Shown here piece by piece: positions 22,246-33,512 of a stretch of 64,000 nt of DNA. The stretch comes from Lithobates sylvaticus (Eukaryota > Chordata > Amphibia > Anura > Ranidae): contig CM053034.1 in NCBI GenBank assembly GCA_028564925.1, positions 158,474,987 through 158,538,986 of the forward strand, given 5' to 3'. The number at the start of each line of letters is the position of its first letter. The first letter of the stretch is position 1. Below the pieces are notes generated by a model. The model was not told the DNA's origin. It worked only from the letters and a program-made list of their open reading frames with translations, and made no database searches. A program made the position numbers and the translations under genes.

Positions 22246-22600
22246 TACAACCAGCTTGAATATTAGGTTGACCCATGTATCAGATTTTTGTGAGATTTTT
22301 TTAGACTTATGGATTAGAATTGAGGATGGGGCTCTGTCCACTAACACCTATCGTAAACATACGGCTGCAAATACATTGCTTAAAGCACTACCCATGGTTA
22401 CTGATAAATGGAATCCTGATAAGGCAACTTTGATGTTGTCATCTAAATTTCTCTGATATTACTGACTTTAGGAAGGAAGCAAAAGAATTCTGTAAAAGAT
22501 TTAGGGAACACGGGTACTCCCATTCTCAAATTTGTAGGGCGAGGAGAAGAGCATATAATAAAGATAGAGTGACTACTACTAAATATAAATTTGATTCAGC
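22246..22600 (+). pseudogene. PLE 2 post-RT region
   Basis: Translation gives NIRLTHVSDFCEIFLDLWI, then TYRKHTAANTLLKA and KEAKEFCKRFREHGY, matching the PLE layout between the YxDD motif and the GIY-YIG domain. The stretch starts right after one TTAA element and ends at another. It is broken in more than one place. Confidence 0.6.
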
Positions 22601-22605
22601 ATTAA

Positions 22606-23056
22606 ATAACAAACATGTTATACTTACCGCCTCTTTGCAGTTGGTTTTGCACAGAGCAGACCAGATCCTCCTCTTCTTGGGTCGCTCTTTGCTGCTCCTA
22701 GTCCCTCCCTCCTTTGAGTGACCCTTAGCCAGCAGCTTCCTACAGGGGTGCACCCAAGCCAAGTCAGAGCTCTGTGTATCCATTCAGACACAGAGCCCTG
22801 ACCTGGCCCCACCCCCTCTCTCCCCTGATTGGCAGACTGACTTTGGCTGAGCAGTGGCACCATTGGCTCCCACCGCTGTCAATCAATCAGGAATAGTGTA
22901 CTGGATGGCTGAGGGGATTGTGACCATCGCTGGAGAGAGAAGGAGCTAGGGTAGGTAATTAGGGGGGGTGGGGGGGGGGGGTCCTACAACCAGAAAGTTT
23001 TTTTATCTTAATGCATAGAATGATGAGATAAAAAACCTTCTGCCTTTACAACTCCT
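22606..23056. mobile_element. TTAA-flanked element in PLE 2
   Basis: TTAA occurs at both borders (22602-22605, 23057-23060). The left end, ATAACAAACATGTTATACTTAC, and the right end, reading AAGGAGTTGTAAAGGCAG on the minus strand, match a short repeat common in ranid frogs as I remember it. The inverted match between the ends is weak. A poly-G tract lies near 22960-22982. No coding capacity. Confidence 0.6.
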
Positions 23057-23179
23057 TTAATGGAATATCTGAAATTGAAAAAGATTGTGGGTCAGCACCT
23101 ACAATTGGTGGCAAAAAGATGCACCCAATTTTGGGGATCTTCTAATTCACTCTGAATTCAGAAAGAATAATGACTCTAA

Positions 23180-23606
23180 TGCCGCGTACACACGGTCGGA
23201 ATGTCCGATGGAAACAGTCCGATGGGAGCTTTTCATCGGATTTTCCGACCGTGTGTATGCCCATCGGTCTTTTTCTGTCGGAATTTCCGACGGACTTTGG
23301 ATCGAGAACCTGTTCTTAATTTTTCCGGCGGAAAACCTTTCTATCGGATTTTCCGATCATGTGTATGCAATTCCGACACGCAAAATTCCGACGCATGCTC
23401 GGAAACAATTCAACGCATTCTCAGAAGCATTAAACGTCCCTTTTATAGTGCTGTCGAACGTTTTGTATGCCGTGGTGTTATTGACCGTCGGAATTTGGTG
23501 TGACCTTGTGTAGGCAAGACAGTTTGAGTGAAATTCCGTCGGAATTTCCGACGGGAAAACCATCAGAGCTTTTTCCAATGAGAATTCCGACCGTGTGTAC
23601 ACGGCA
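23180..23606. mobile_element. TWA-flanked MITE in PLE 2
   Basis: TGCCGCGTACACACGGTCGG at the left and CCGACCGTGTGTACACGGCA at the right form near-perfect inverted ends bordered by TAA (23177-23179, 23607-23609). The interior is made of further TCCGACGGAATTTCC-like words in both orientations, so the whole 427 bp is quasi-palindromic. A 3-bp TWA duplication fits PIF/Harbinger-type mobilisation. No transposase is present. Confidence 0.88.
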
Positions 23607-23639
23607 TAAGTGTCTTCGTTCCCCCCCAGTATTAAAGGT

Positions 23640-24036
23640 ATTTTTCCATGTGGCAAATTCCAAGTATGCCCATTTGTGGCCCGCAACGTGACACCTTTTC
23701 CGACTCTGATAATTTTACTTCCTATAAAATTAATAGGTCAACTGTTCAACCCCGCATGTCCTCTACATGATTACTTGCCCTTGTAACAAAAAATATGTGG
23801 GAAAAACACTTTTAGGGTAAACGCACCAAGTATCCAAAGCACTTTTTGAAGTTTCATGGAAGTAAACTGGGAGGCCTGAAAGTAAAGGGGTTCTATGCTC
23901 TTAATTTTTCTAACCAAAGAAGTGATTTTGATATTGAGTTGCTTAGGAGGGAAAATATGTGGATACATAGGCTGAATACCCTAACTCCAAATGGTTTGAT
24001 TACAGAATTAAACCTTCAGGTGTTCCTGGAGCAGTA
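23640..24036 (+). pseudogene. PLE 2 GIY-YIG and C-terminal remnant
   Basis: The GIY-YIG core MITCPCNKKYVGKT is readable near 23767-23810. It is followed by a C-terminal end (23846-24037) that includes the HFLKFHGSKLGGLKVKGF- and RRENMWIHRLNTL-like segments typical of PLE proteins after the nuclease (W-I-x-x-L-x-T-L). The parts are not in one frame. Confidence 0.7.
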
Positions 24037-24049
24037 GATCCACATTCTC

Positions 24050-24690
24050 TCCCTCTTTGTTTTTTTTTTCTTTTCCCCTTTCATTTTTTGTCTGGTCTGC
24101 ATCTAATGCTCAAAATTTGATCCATGTTGAGTAGATTGTATTAGTAGAGAGGATGTTATCGCTTTATATATTGTTTATATTGGACTCAACTATGTACATG
24201 TTGGATTTCCCAACCTTAATTACCTATTGTCGCTTTAAGGTGACTCAAGACTCATCCATTGGATGGGAGTGGATAGTGTACTTCCGGGTTAAGAGGGGTT
24301 TAACCCGGAAGGGTAAAAAGGTTATGTCACTGCTGACAGGTTAGGTACCGCCTCCGAGTCCGGGGTTTGCCGACTGGAGGCAAGAGTTAAAAAGTTTAAA
24401 CTTAGTTGTCTCAGTGACCAGTGGTGGGGATTTTCCCATAATAATAATGACCCAGTTAATAAGGAGTTTAAAATGGTTTAAAGAGTTATTGAAGAATTTA
24501 CATTTATTAAATAAAAGGCCGTATGGCCATTTACTACACACCTTGTCTGTCTTTTATTATAAGTGGGCTATGTTGGGCATTAGCATATGTAGTCTATAGC
24601 TGGTATTAAGTCCTACATATGTCATGAGTGTACAGCTTGTATAACAGAGTCAATTTGCTGTCCCCTCAAAATATCTCAACACACAGCTAT
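24050..24690. other. PLE 2 tail and unknown sequence
   Basis: This is a T-rich tract (24059-24075) and AT-rich non-coding DNA. A small inverted repeat, ACTTCCGGGTTAAG/TTAACCCGGAAG, lies near 24281-24312. From about 24610 the sequence matches the subterminal part of the Tc1 family also seen near 62050-62160. Confidence 0.4.
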
Positions 24691-24728
24691 TAATGTCTAA
24701 ACCACTGGCAACAAAAGTGGGTACACCT

Positions 24729-24992
24729 CTAAGTGAAAATATCCAAATTTGGCCCAAAGTGTAAATTTTTTGTGTGGCCACCATTATTTTCCAGCACTGC
24801 CTTAACCCACTTGGGCATGGAGTTCACCAGAGCTTCACTGGTTGCCACTGGAGTCATTTTCCACTCCTCCATGATGACATGACTGAGCTGGTAGCTGTTA
24901 GAGACCTTGCGCTCCTCCACTTTCCGTTTGAGGATGCCCCACAGATGCTCAATAGGGTTTAGGTCTGGAGACATGCTTGGCCAGTCCATCAC
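24729..24992 (-). pseudogene. Tc1 transposase, C-terminal DDE segment
   Basis: The segment reads MDWPSMSPDLNPIEHLWGIL, the Tc1 hallmark around the third catalytic acidic region (W-P-x-x-S-P-D-L-N-P-I-E-x-x-W), followed by KRKVEERKV and the C-terminal helices up to the stop. The transposase would catalyse cut-and-paste at TA sites. It is separated from the rest by the LINE insertion. Confidence 0.88.
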
Positions 24993-25097
24993 CTTTACCC
25001 TCAGCTTCTTTAGTAGGCAGTGGTCATCTTAGAGGTGTGTTTGGGGTCATTATCATTTGCAATACTGCCCTGCGGTCCAGTCCCCGAAGGGAGGGGG

Positions 25098-25553
25098 TCA
25101 ACATGTACAAATACATAAGTGATCCATATCGTAAACTTGGTGTTGCATTATTCACTTTAAGGTCATCACAGAGAACTAGGGGGCACTCTTTACGTCTAGA
25201 AGAAAAAAGATTTAATTTCCAAATACGGAAAGGTTTCTTCAAAGTAAGAGCTGTGAAAATGTGGAATAAACTCCATCCAGAGGTGGTTCTGGCAAGCTCA
25301 GTCAATTGCTGGATTATTTCCTAAATGTACACAATATAACTGAGTACTAACATTTATAGGTAAAGTTGATCTAGGGATAAAGCGATTGCCTCTCGGGGGG
25401 ATCAGGAAGGAATGTTTTCCCCTGCTGTAGTAAATTGGAGCATGCTTGGTTTTTTGCCTTTCTCTGGATCAACTGTGGGTATAGGTTTGTGTATATGGAA
25501 TTGTATTTTGTTTTTATTTTTTGGTTGAACTTGATGGACTTGTGTCTTTTGTA
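25098..25553 (+). mobile_element. CR1/L2-type LINE 3' fragment in the Tc1
   Basis: A 5'-truncated non-LTR element ends in TTGAACTTGATGGACTTGTG and a short AT-rich tail. Its coding part (to about 25324) gives TRGHSLRLEEKRFNFQ, RKGFFKVRAVKMWNKL and HPEVV, the typical C-terminal end of CR1/L2-clade reverse transcriptases. Tc1 coding sequence stops at about 25097 and resumes at ATGCTCTGCTTCAG near 25556. A target duplication could not be delimited. Confidence 0.7.
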
Positions 25554-25732
25554 ACTATGCTCTGCTTCAGTATGTCACAGTACATGTTGGCATTCATGGT
25601 TCCCTCAATGAACTGTAGCTCCCCAGTGCCGGCAGCACTCATGCAGCACCAGACCATGACACTCCCACCACCATGCTTGACTGTAGGCAAGACACACTTG
25701 TCTTTGTACTCCTCACCTGGTTGCCGCCACAC
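25554..25732 (-). pseudogene. Tc1 transposase, catalytic middle segment
   Basis: The translation contains PTVKHGGGSVMVWCCMS and GTGELQFIEGTMNANMY, the strongly conserved region before the second catalytic Asp in Tc1 transposases. An upstream CVLPT precedes it on the same strand. The frame breaks at the LINE junction. Confidence 0.85.
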
Positions 25733-25818
25733 ATGCTTGACACCATCCCATCAGACCACAGGACATGGTTCCAGTAATCCATGTCCTTAGTCTGCTTGTC
25801 TGCAGCAAACTGTGAGCT

Positions 25819-26088
25819 TTAAAGCATCTTTAAAAGAGGCTTCCTTCTGGGACGACAGCCATGCAGACCAATTTGATGCAGTGTGCGGCATATGGTCTGA
25901 GCACTGACAGGCTGACCCCCCACCCCTTCAACCTCTGCAGAAATGCTGGCAGCACTCATATGTCTAATTCTGAAATCCAACCTTTGGATATGACGCTGAG
26001 CATGTGCACTCAACTTCTTTGGTCGACCATGGCGAGGCCTGTTCTGAGTGGAACCTGTCCTGTTAAACCTCTGTATGGTCTTGGCCAC
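25819..26088 (-). pseudogene. Tc1 transposase, DNA-binding segment
   Basis: AKTIQRFNRTGSTQNRPRHG is followed by RPKKLSAHAQRHIQRL and VSAQTICRTLHQIGLHGCRP, the second helix-turn-helix of the paired-like DNA-binding domain in Tc1 transposases, with the GRPKK linker. The first helix-turn-helix is missing at the 26135 truncation. Confidence 0.85.
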
Positions 26089-26139
26089 CGGGCTACAGCT
26101 CAGTCTCAGGGTCTTGGCAATCTACTTATAGCCTAACGT

Positions 26140-27290
26140 TTTGTTTGTTTTAGAGAAAAAAACTGACTTTACAATCACTTTAAGGCAGTTAGGTTTAGGC
26201 TTGTATTCCACTTGGAAAGCAGCACAGTGATGAACCAATTTTTCTGTCACCCTACTTTCTTCTCCTATCAGCATGTTCTCTGTCAGCACGGCTCTTACTC
26301 TTCCTTAGTGTTATTTTTTATTTTTTTAGGCACATTCTGTCTGTGTCAACTATATCTATCACAAAGACAGGGTGAGGGCTTCAGGGTTTATGGCTGAAGT
26401 GGAAACAACAAACTGTTTGCTTTCTCAGATCTTAAATTCTGTACTGGGCCCTGAAGCCTGGAGAATTCGTAGAGCTTTGAGTAGGATAAATTCGACATCC
26501 CTAGGTCCATATCTCAGACATCCCAAGACTCCTGTGAGGTGCGGGAGCCTCACGCATTTCAGGGGCGGCTCCCGGACACCTGCAAGTGCTGTTCGATATC
26601 CCGGCTGCGGGGCTGATTCTGGTTTACAGTCAGGGATGATCGGTGCAGCAGGAGGGACAGCTGTGAACCCTGATCTCCCTGTATAGCTGACATCTGCTTC
26701 TCCTTCTCTCCCTCCCGTGGCTATCAGCTAAAAATCAGCTAAAAATCGGTGATCACAGCTGTCCCTCCTGCTGCACCGATCATCCCCGATTATTCCCTAT
26801 ATCCTCCTCCTCCAGCCCCCCTCCATGTCCTTCTACCCCCCTATTCTTCTCCCTCCACTCTACTCTGGCTCCCCTCCATGTGCTTCACCCCCCCGCGGAC
26901 TTTTCTGGCTCCCTGTCCTCCTCCTCCATCCTCCACCCTCCCTCGGGATCTGTCAGGATGGAGAGCGGAAGAAGAAGGGATCTGTCATTTACCGGCCCCT
27001 GCCTTTTCTGAATTGGACACAGTGAGCGAGATCGCTCCTGTGTCCTGTGAAAACTGAGTAACCTGTGTGTTTACTCTGCTCAGTTTATGAATGGACAGGA
27101 GCCGTTGTCTTCTGTCCATTCATCTTCAATGCAGAGAAAATCTGTGTCCTCAGTCTCTTTCTCTGTTTCAAAGGGGAGATGTCAGGGTTCTGTTTAGACC
27201 CCTGATATCTCACCAAAACCGCCCCCCCCCCCCCCCCAACAGGGTTGATTAAAAAAAAAATGCAAAAAATATAAAAAAAAATATTTGTAA
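26140..27290. other. Unknown sequence with a hairpin
   Basis: No coding element is recognised. A long inverted repeat (26632-26665 with 26751-26784, GATCGGTGCAGCAGGAGGGA and complement) could fold around an 85-base loop. A poly-C run sits at about 27222-27238. Pyrimidine-rich sequence (26800-26950) opens spurious frames. Confidence 0.45.
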
Positions 27291-27532
27291 ACAAAATTTA
27301 TAACAAATTCAATCATTAAAAAACCCACTACCGACACCACCCCCCTGCCCTACCAACACTGTCATTTGCCCCAACCCTCTCCCCCCAAAAAGCATAAAAA
27401 AAGAAAAAAATTTAATTGTAAAAAAAAACAATATGTAAAAATAACAACTACTGACACCATCCACTGCCCTACTGACACCATCACCGCCAAATACTCCCCA
27501 ACACTTCCCCAGAAGCACTGTGAAAAAAATCT
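27290..27532. repeat. AT-rich host repeat, left of TTAA element
   Basis: Motifs such as ACTACTGACACC and TGCCCTACTGACACCA in an A-rich background recur right of the TTAA element at 40940-41280. This indicates one original repeat tract into which the 27537-40928 element inserted. Confidence 0.6.
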
Positions 27533-27999
27533 TTAACCACTTCAGCCCCGGACCAATTGCCAGCTTAAGGACCAGAGGTCTTTTTTCAATTTCGCACTGC
27601 ACTATTTTAACTGGTAATTGCGCGGTCATGCAATTTTGTAACCAAACGAAATTTGCGTCCTTTTCTTCCCACAAATAGAGCTTTCTTTTGATGGTATTTG
27701 ATTGCCTCTGTGATTTTTATTTTTTGCGATATAAACGGAAAAAGAGCGAAAATTTTGAAAAAAAAAAGATTTTCTACTTTTTGTTATAAGAAAAATCGAA
27801 TAAACTCAATTTTAGTCAAACATTTGGGCCAAAATGTATTCAGCCACATGTCTTTAGTAAAAAAAATGCCAATAGGCGTATATTTATTGGTTTGCGCAAA
27901 AGTTATAGCGTCTACAAACTAGAGTACATTTTCTGGAATTTACACCGCTTTTAATTTATGACTGCCTATTTCATTTCTTGAGGTGCTAAAATGGCAGGG

Positions 28000-28843
28000 A
28001 AGTACAAAACCCCCCCAAATGACCCCATTTTGGAAAGTAGACACCCCAAGCTATTTGCTGAGAGGCATGTTGAGCCCATTGAATATTTTTTTTTTTAGTC
28101 CCAAGTGATTGAATAAAGACAAAAATAAAAAATAAATTTTTTTTTTTCAAAAAGTTGTCACTAAATGATATATTGCTCACACATGCCATAGTTATATGTG
28201 GAATTGCACCCCAAAATACATTTTGCTGCTTCTCCTGAGTATGGGGATACCACATGTGTGGGACTTTTTGGGAGCCTAGCCGCGTACGGGGCCCCGAAAC
28301 CCAAGCACCGCCTTCAGGATTTCTAAGGGTGCAAATTTTTGATTTCACTCCTCACTCCTCACTACCTATCACAGTTTCGAAGGCCATAAAATGCCAAAAT
28401 AGCATAAAACCCCCCCAAATGACCATTTTGGAAAGTAGACACCCAAGCTATTTGTTGAGAGGCATGGTGAGTATTTTACAGCTCTCATTTGTTTTTAAAA
28501 ATGAAGAAAGTAAAGAAAAAAAATTTTTGCAAATAGCTTGGGGTGTCTACTTTCCAAAATGGGGTCATTTTGGGGGGTTTTATGCCATCTGGGCATTCCA
28601 TGGCCTCCGAAACTGTGATTGGTAGTGAGAAGTGAAATAAAAAAATTACACCCTTAGAAAGCCTGAAGGCGGTGCTTGGTTTTTGGGGTTCCGTACGCAG
28701 CTAGGCTCCCAAAAAGTCCCACACATGTGGTATCCCCGTACTCAGGAGAAGCAACAGAATGTATTTTGGGGTGTATTTCTACATATGCCCATGACATGTT
28801 TGAGCAATATATCATTTAGTGACAACTTTTTGTAAAAAAAATA

Positions 28844-28883
<40 letters not shown>

Positions 28884-29050
28884 TTTTTCATTATTCAATC
28901 TCTTGGGACAAAAAAAAATATATTTAATGGGCTCAACATTGCTCTCAGCAAATAGCCTGGGGTATCTACTTTCCAAAATGGGGTCATTTGGGGGGGGGGG
29001 GGTTGAACTGTCCTGGCATTTTATGCACAACATTTAGAAGCCTATGTCAC
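28000..29050. repeat. Large imperfect palindrome
   Basis: The block CCAAATGACCCCATTTTGGA (with AAGTAGACACCCC) occurs forward near 28010 and 28410 and inverted near 28530 and 28955. The block CACATGTGTGGGACTTTTTG near 28250 is inverted near 28710. Arms of about 340 bases can pair around a centre near 28500. (AT)n and poly-T tracts lie at 28838-28890. Confidence 0.8.
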
Positions 29051-29067
29051 ACGTCACCCACTCTTCT

Positions 29068-29763
29068 AACCACTTGAAGATAAAGCCTTTTCTGACACTT
29101 TTTGTTTACATGAAAACATTTTTTTTTTTTGCAAGAAAATTACGTTGAACCCCCAAACACTATATATATATATATTGTTAAAGCAAAGGCCCTACAGATT
29201 AAAATGGTGGGTGTTGCATTTTTTTTTCCACACAGTATTTGCGCAGCGATTTTTCAAACGCATTTTTTGTGGAAAAAATACACTTTTTTTTATTTTAATG
29301 CACTAAAACACACTATATTGCTCAAATTTTTGATGAAATAAAAAATATGATCTTAGGCCGAGTACATGGATACCAAACACGACATGCTTTAAAATTGCAC
29401 ACAAACACGCAGTGGCGACAAACTACATACATTTTTAAAAGCCTTTAAAAGCCTTTACATGATAACACATTAGATTCACGGAGGAGGTCTACTGCTAAAA
29501 TTACTGCCCTCGATCTGACCTTCGCGGTGATACCTCACATGCATGGTGCAATTGCTGTTTACATATGACGCCAGACCAACGCTTGTGTACGCCTTTGCGC
29601 AAGAGAAGGGGGGGCAGCGTTTTTTTTTTTTCTTCGTTTTTTTTTTTTATTTATTTCGCTTTTTTATTTTATTTTTAAACTGTTCCTTACATTTTTTTTC
29701 TTTTGTTATGATTTTTATTGTTATCTCAGGGAATGTAAATATCCCCTATGATAGCAATAGGCA
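29068..29763. other. Interior of TTAA element, AT-rich
   Basis: It begins CTAACCACTTGAAGATAAAGC and continues with a ranid-type repeat (AAATGGTGGGTGTTGCA near 29200). Poly-T tracts are at 29619-29700. No coding signal. It ends at the hAT target site. Confidence 0.45.
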
Positions 29764-29771
29764 GTGACAGG
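29764..29771 (+). repeat. hAT target-site duplication, left
   Basis: GTGACAGG precedes the hAT end CAGTGTTGG. The identical 8 bases follow the right end at 38459-38466. Eight-base duplications are diagnostic of hAT transposition. Confidence 0.9.
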
Positions 29772-30565
29772 CAGTGTTGGTCATCTTACTTTAAAAAAGT
29801 AATTTAGTTAAGTTACAAATTACTTCTCCCAAAAAGTAATTGCGTTAGTAACTCAGTTACTACATTGGAAAAGTAATTAGTTACGCAGCAAAGTAACTGA
29901 CTTTTTTTTTTTTTAATATTCTATACGTGTAACTAAGGGGCGGGTCTAGTATTACTGTAACCAAGGTGCTCATTTATTATTGTTATATATCGTGTAACCA
30001 AGGGGCTGCTCTATTATTACTCTAACCAAGGGGCACTTCTGTTATAGCGTGTAAGCAAGAGGCGGGTCTATTATTATTATATCGTGTAAGGGGCGGATTT
30101 CTACAGAAGAGGGCGAATGTTAAATTAATGGGCAGAGCTCGATATATAACAATAATAATAAATGCGCCCCTTGGTTACAGTAATACTAGACCCGCCCCTT
30201 AGTTACACGATAGACGCCCCTTGCAGAGTAGCACGAGCATCAGGAGCGTGCGGCATCGCCTCGTACAATTACATGTTAACTGTGCCTGCGCGGTGTAGAG
30301 TTCACTCAGAGCTGTTTAGGTTTGGCAATTTTCGGAAGATCCGTAGTCCTTCGTACTGCGCAATCGCTGCGCCTGCGCAGTACAGGGGGTCCTTATCCGG
30401 CGGGGGAACTTTTTTGGCAGGACACCGGAATTACACTACTGCCATCTAGTGACGGTAGATGTAATTGGGATAACTAAGCCAAAGTAATGGGAACTGAGTT
30501 ACCATGAGGGGAAAAGTAATCAGTTAGATTACTAGTTACCCTCTAAAGTAACTGCGTTACGTAAC

Positions 30566-30576
30566 TCAGTTTATTT
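30566..30576 (+). repeat. L1-B target-site duplication, left
   Basis: TCAGTTTATTT occurs here and at 38425-38435, directly flanking the LINE. The right copy continues into hAT sequence (TAACTCAGTTAC). Confidence 0.85.
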
Positions 30577-30956
30577 ATTTATTTATTTATTTTTTTTATT
30601 CAATCTTATTTTATTGTAAATTATATAAACTGAGACATTTTTGAACCGTTACATGATTACACACAAATTAGGACAATTAATTGATCTAACAAAGTTCTTA
30701 TAAATGTCTTTACATGTACCCAACCATACCACACATAACTAACAATACTTCACCAAACTAAACAATACAAATAATAAACCAACACACAACAAAAAAAAAA
30801 AAAGAAGAGGGAAAAACCGGAGATAGAAAAGGGAAGCGAAAAAGAAACATAGGCTTAAGCATTGACATTCCCCCTCTCCCTCCCCCCTCCCATCTTCTAT
30901 GTGTCAAAGCTCCGGCCATTGTTACCACGGTATATACTTTAATTTCTTTCTATTTT

Positions 30957-31874
30957 CTAGTTTCTCTGTGTTTCTCTATAAATCCTCCAGGGGGCCCATA
31001 TCCGCAAACTTTCCTCCTGTGTGTCTAATTCATATGCTAAAAGTTTTTCTAATCTTTCTATATTGTCCATTTCTAAAGCCCATTCCGCTATTGATGGGGG
31101 CTGATTTGAACGCCAGTGCCTCGGTATAACCAGTCTTGCTGCTGTCAACCAGTGACAGAGAAGACTTTTTTTTATGTTTTTATATGTATCTGGTAAGATA
31201 GAGAGAAGGGTAGCTTGAGGTGTATTAGGCATTACCTCCCCTGTGATTGTAGTATATATTTGTGTGACCTTTTCCCAGAAACTGTGAATTAGAGGGCATT
31301 CCCACCAGATATGGAGTAGTGAGCCCCTATCTGTATGGCAACGCCAACATATGTCTGATTTGTCTGGATATATACTCTGTAGTGCTACTGGGCTCCAATA
31401 CCACCTTGAAAGAAGCTTATAGCTTGTTTCCTGTGCTTTAACTGCTGTTGATAGACAATGGGTTAGATTAAACGACTTCTCCCACTCTTCAGCCTCAAAT
31501 TGAACATTAATCTCCTTCTCCCACTTATTTATAAATTCCGGTGGCTCAGAATAATATTTTGTGATAATCGTCTTATATATCCTTGAGAGAACGTGTTTTG
31601 GTTTGGAATCTTGTAACAGGAGACTTTCAACTTGGGTTAGCTCTCTATATAAGGATCTATTAGATTGAATAGAAGACCAGAATGAAGTTAATTGCCAATA
31701 TTCCAACCTTTGTATACATGACAGTTGTTGCTTGGGAAATAAGTCTTGTAAGGGAGGAATTCTTCCTTGATAAAGAGTCTGGCCCAATCTTGGGTGGGAC
31801 TCTTTGTTCCATATTAGGAAATGTGTACGATTTACTGCCGGCGGGAAGTTAGGGTTGCCAAATAACGGGGTCAT
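30957..31874 (-). pseudogene. L1-B ORF2 C-terminal domain
   Basis: The 305-residue segment starts at MTPLFGNPNFPP, which corresponds to MTPLTNNPEFPP in L1-A. It contains the Cys-rich motif CWRCHTDRGSLLHIWWEC (C-X2-C-X8-H-X4-C) and the downstream SLLCHWLTAARLVIPRHWR. It runs to a stop just ahead of the 3' UTR. A frameshift near 31880 separates it from the RT. Confidence 0.88.
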
Positions 31875-31881
31875 TGGTCCG

Positions 31882-33487
31882 TCAAAAGAGGACAGTTCTA
31901 ACTGTACAACCTGTTTTTACCCAAATTTTCAATAAGTGAGATGTAAGGGGGGGCATATTTTTTTGTAGCTCTCGACCGATATCTCTGGTAGATAGATCTA
32001 ACCAAGGTAGTACCTTAAGATCCAGTTGATTCAACCCCTGCTCTATTGATACCCATTGTTTAATTTTGGAGTGATGGAACCAGTTCACTAGTCTAGTCAA
32101 AACTGCCGAGGCATAATAATAATACAAATCAGGTACACCCACTCCTCCTTTGTTTTTGGGGGCTAATAATAGTTTCTTGTGTAATCTATGTTTCTTATAT
32201 CCCCAGATGAATTTTATAAAAGCTGTTTGTAGATTTGAGAAAAAAGATCTAGGCACAGGGATAGTTTGAAAAAGGTATAAGAAGCGCGGTATTATATCCA
32301 TTTTTAATATATTAATCCTCCCAAACCATGAGTGTTGTTTAGCATCATATTTTTTCAGGTCTAGTAGAGTACATTGCAAGAGAGGAATATAGTTCATTGA
32401 ATATAAGTGGGATGGGTCTGAAGGAATCTTAATACCTAAGTATTTCAATGCTGATGAACAAATTTTTAACGAGAAGTTGTTTCTTATAGCTATAATTTGT
32501 TTTGATGTAAGTGATATATTAAGGATTTCTGATTTCTGGATATTTACTTTAAAATTACTCAAAATTCCAAAACGCTGGAATTCGGATATTAGAGAAGGTA
32601 GTGAGATATGAGGGTTAGTAACATAAAGTAATAGATCGTCAGCAAATAAGGCTAGCTTTACTTCTTTTTGCTTAATTTTTATGCCGGTTATGGACGGGTT
32701 CTGTCTAATTGCTGTTGCCAAGTATTCCATCACTAAAACATAAAGTAAAGGGGAAAGTGGGCATCCCTGGCGTGTGCCATTTTGTATGTTAAACCTCGCT
32801 GTCAGTGATCCATTAATCTTTATCCTTGCCGCTGGGCCGGTATAGAGCGCCATAATTTTATTCAATATATTTACCCCCAGACCTGTTTGTATTAATGCTT
32901 GTTTGAGAAAGGGCCATCCTACCCGGTCGAATGCCTTTTCTGCATCGACTGAGAAAAAGCATACTGGTATTTTAGCTGTTTTGGCATGGTTCATTAATAA
33001 AAGTTTTAATCGTGTTGTCACGTGCTTCTCTTTCTTGGACAAATCCTACCTGGTCTGTATGTACTAGACCAGGGAGGAGAGGTTGAAGGCGAAGCGCTAT
33101 CAATTTGGCATAGATTTTTATATCTACCCCAATCAGAGATATCGGTCGATAGCTAGAGCATAGTGTTGGGTCCTTGTCTGGTTTTGGGATCAAGGTTATA
33201 TGCGATTCCAAAGACTGAATTGGGAATTGGTTATTGAGGGAGATTGAATTAAATACTTGAAGCATAAATGGGGATAACTGTTCTAAATAGGTTTTATAAA
33301 ATTTTGGGGTGAAACCGTCCGGGCCTGGACTTTTATCTGTTGGTATGTTAGTAATTACATCTAGTAGTTCCTTTTGAGAGAAGGGTGAGTCCAGAAGGAT
33401 CTTATTATCATCATCTATTATTGGTATTGCGTTTTCTCGTACGTAGCTTTCAATATCATTCTCTTTTAGAGAGGATGGTGGGGGCAA
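31882..33487 (-). pseudogene. L1-B ORF2 reverse transcriptase (two frames)
   Basis: Bases 32972-33487 encode SPGPDGFTPKFYK, LIPKPDKDP, YRPISLIGVD and VHTDQVGFVQEREARDN. After a frameshift near 33000-33040, 31882-33042 encodes FSVDAEKAFDRVGW, NGTRQGCPLSPLLYV and the catalytic FADD (LALFADDLLLYV), then the thumb region (KYLGIKIP, SWFGRINILKMD, FIWGYKKHR). All catalytic motifs are present but in two frames. Confidence 0.9.
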
Positions 33488-33512
33488 ATTATATAAAGCC
33501 GAAAAGTATTCC

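Larger units (their letters stand above)
20700..24050 (+). mobile_element. Penelope-like element 2, mosaic of insertions
   Basis: PLE coding traces run from an RT segment (20726-21010) through RT traces (21350-21790), a post-RT region (22246-22600), the GIY-YIG core (about 23640-23820) and the C-terminal end (23820-24036). They are separated by a SINE (21017-21341), two TTAA-flanked elements (21794-22241, 22606-23056) and a TWA-flanked MITE (23180-23606). It is a long-dead copy with multiple breaks beyond the insertions. It differs from PLE 1 at the protein level. Confidence 0.75.
24610..26135 (-). mobile_element. Tc1/mariner transposon with LINE insertion
   Basis: On the minus strand three transposase segments appear in order: a helix-turn-helix part (25819-26088), a catalytic middle (25554-25732) and the DDE end (24729-24992). 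The left terminal region contains TGGCAACAAAAGTGGGTACA (24705-24724) and matches in inverted orientation the end at 62040-62160. The N-terminus and right inverted repeat are missing. The LINE fragment at 25098-25553 interrupts the middle. Confidence 0.88.
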
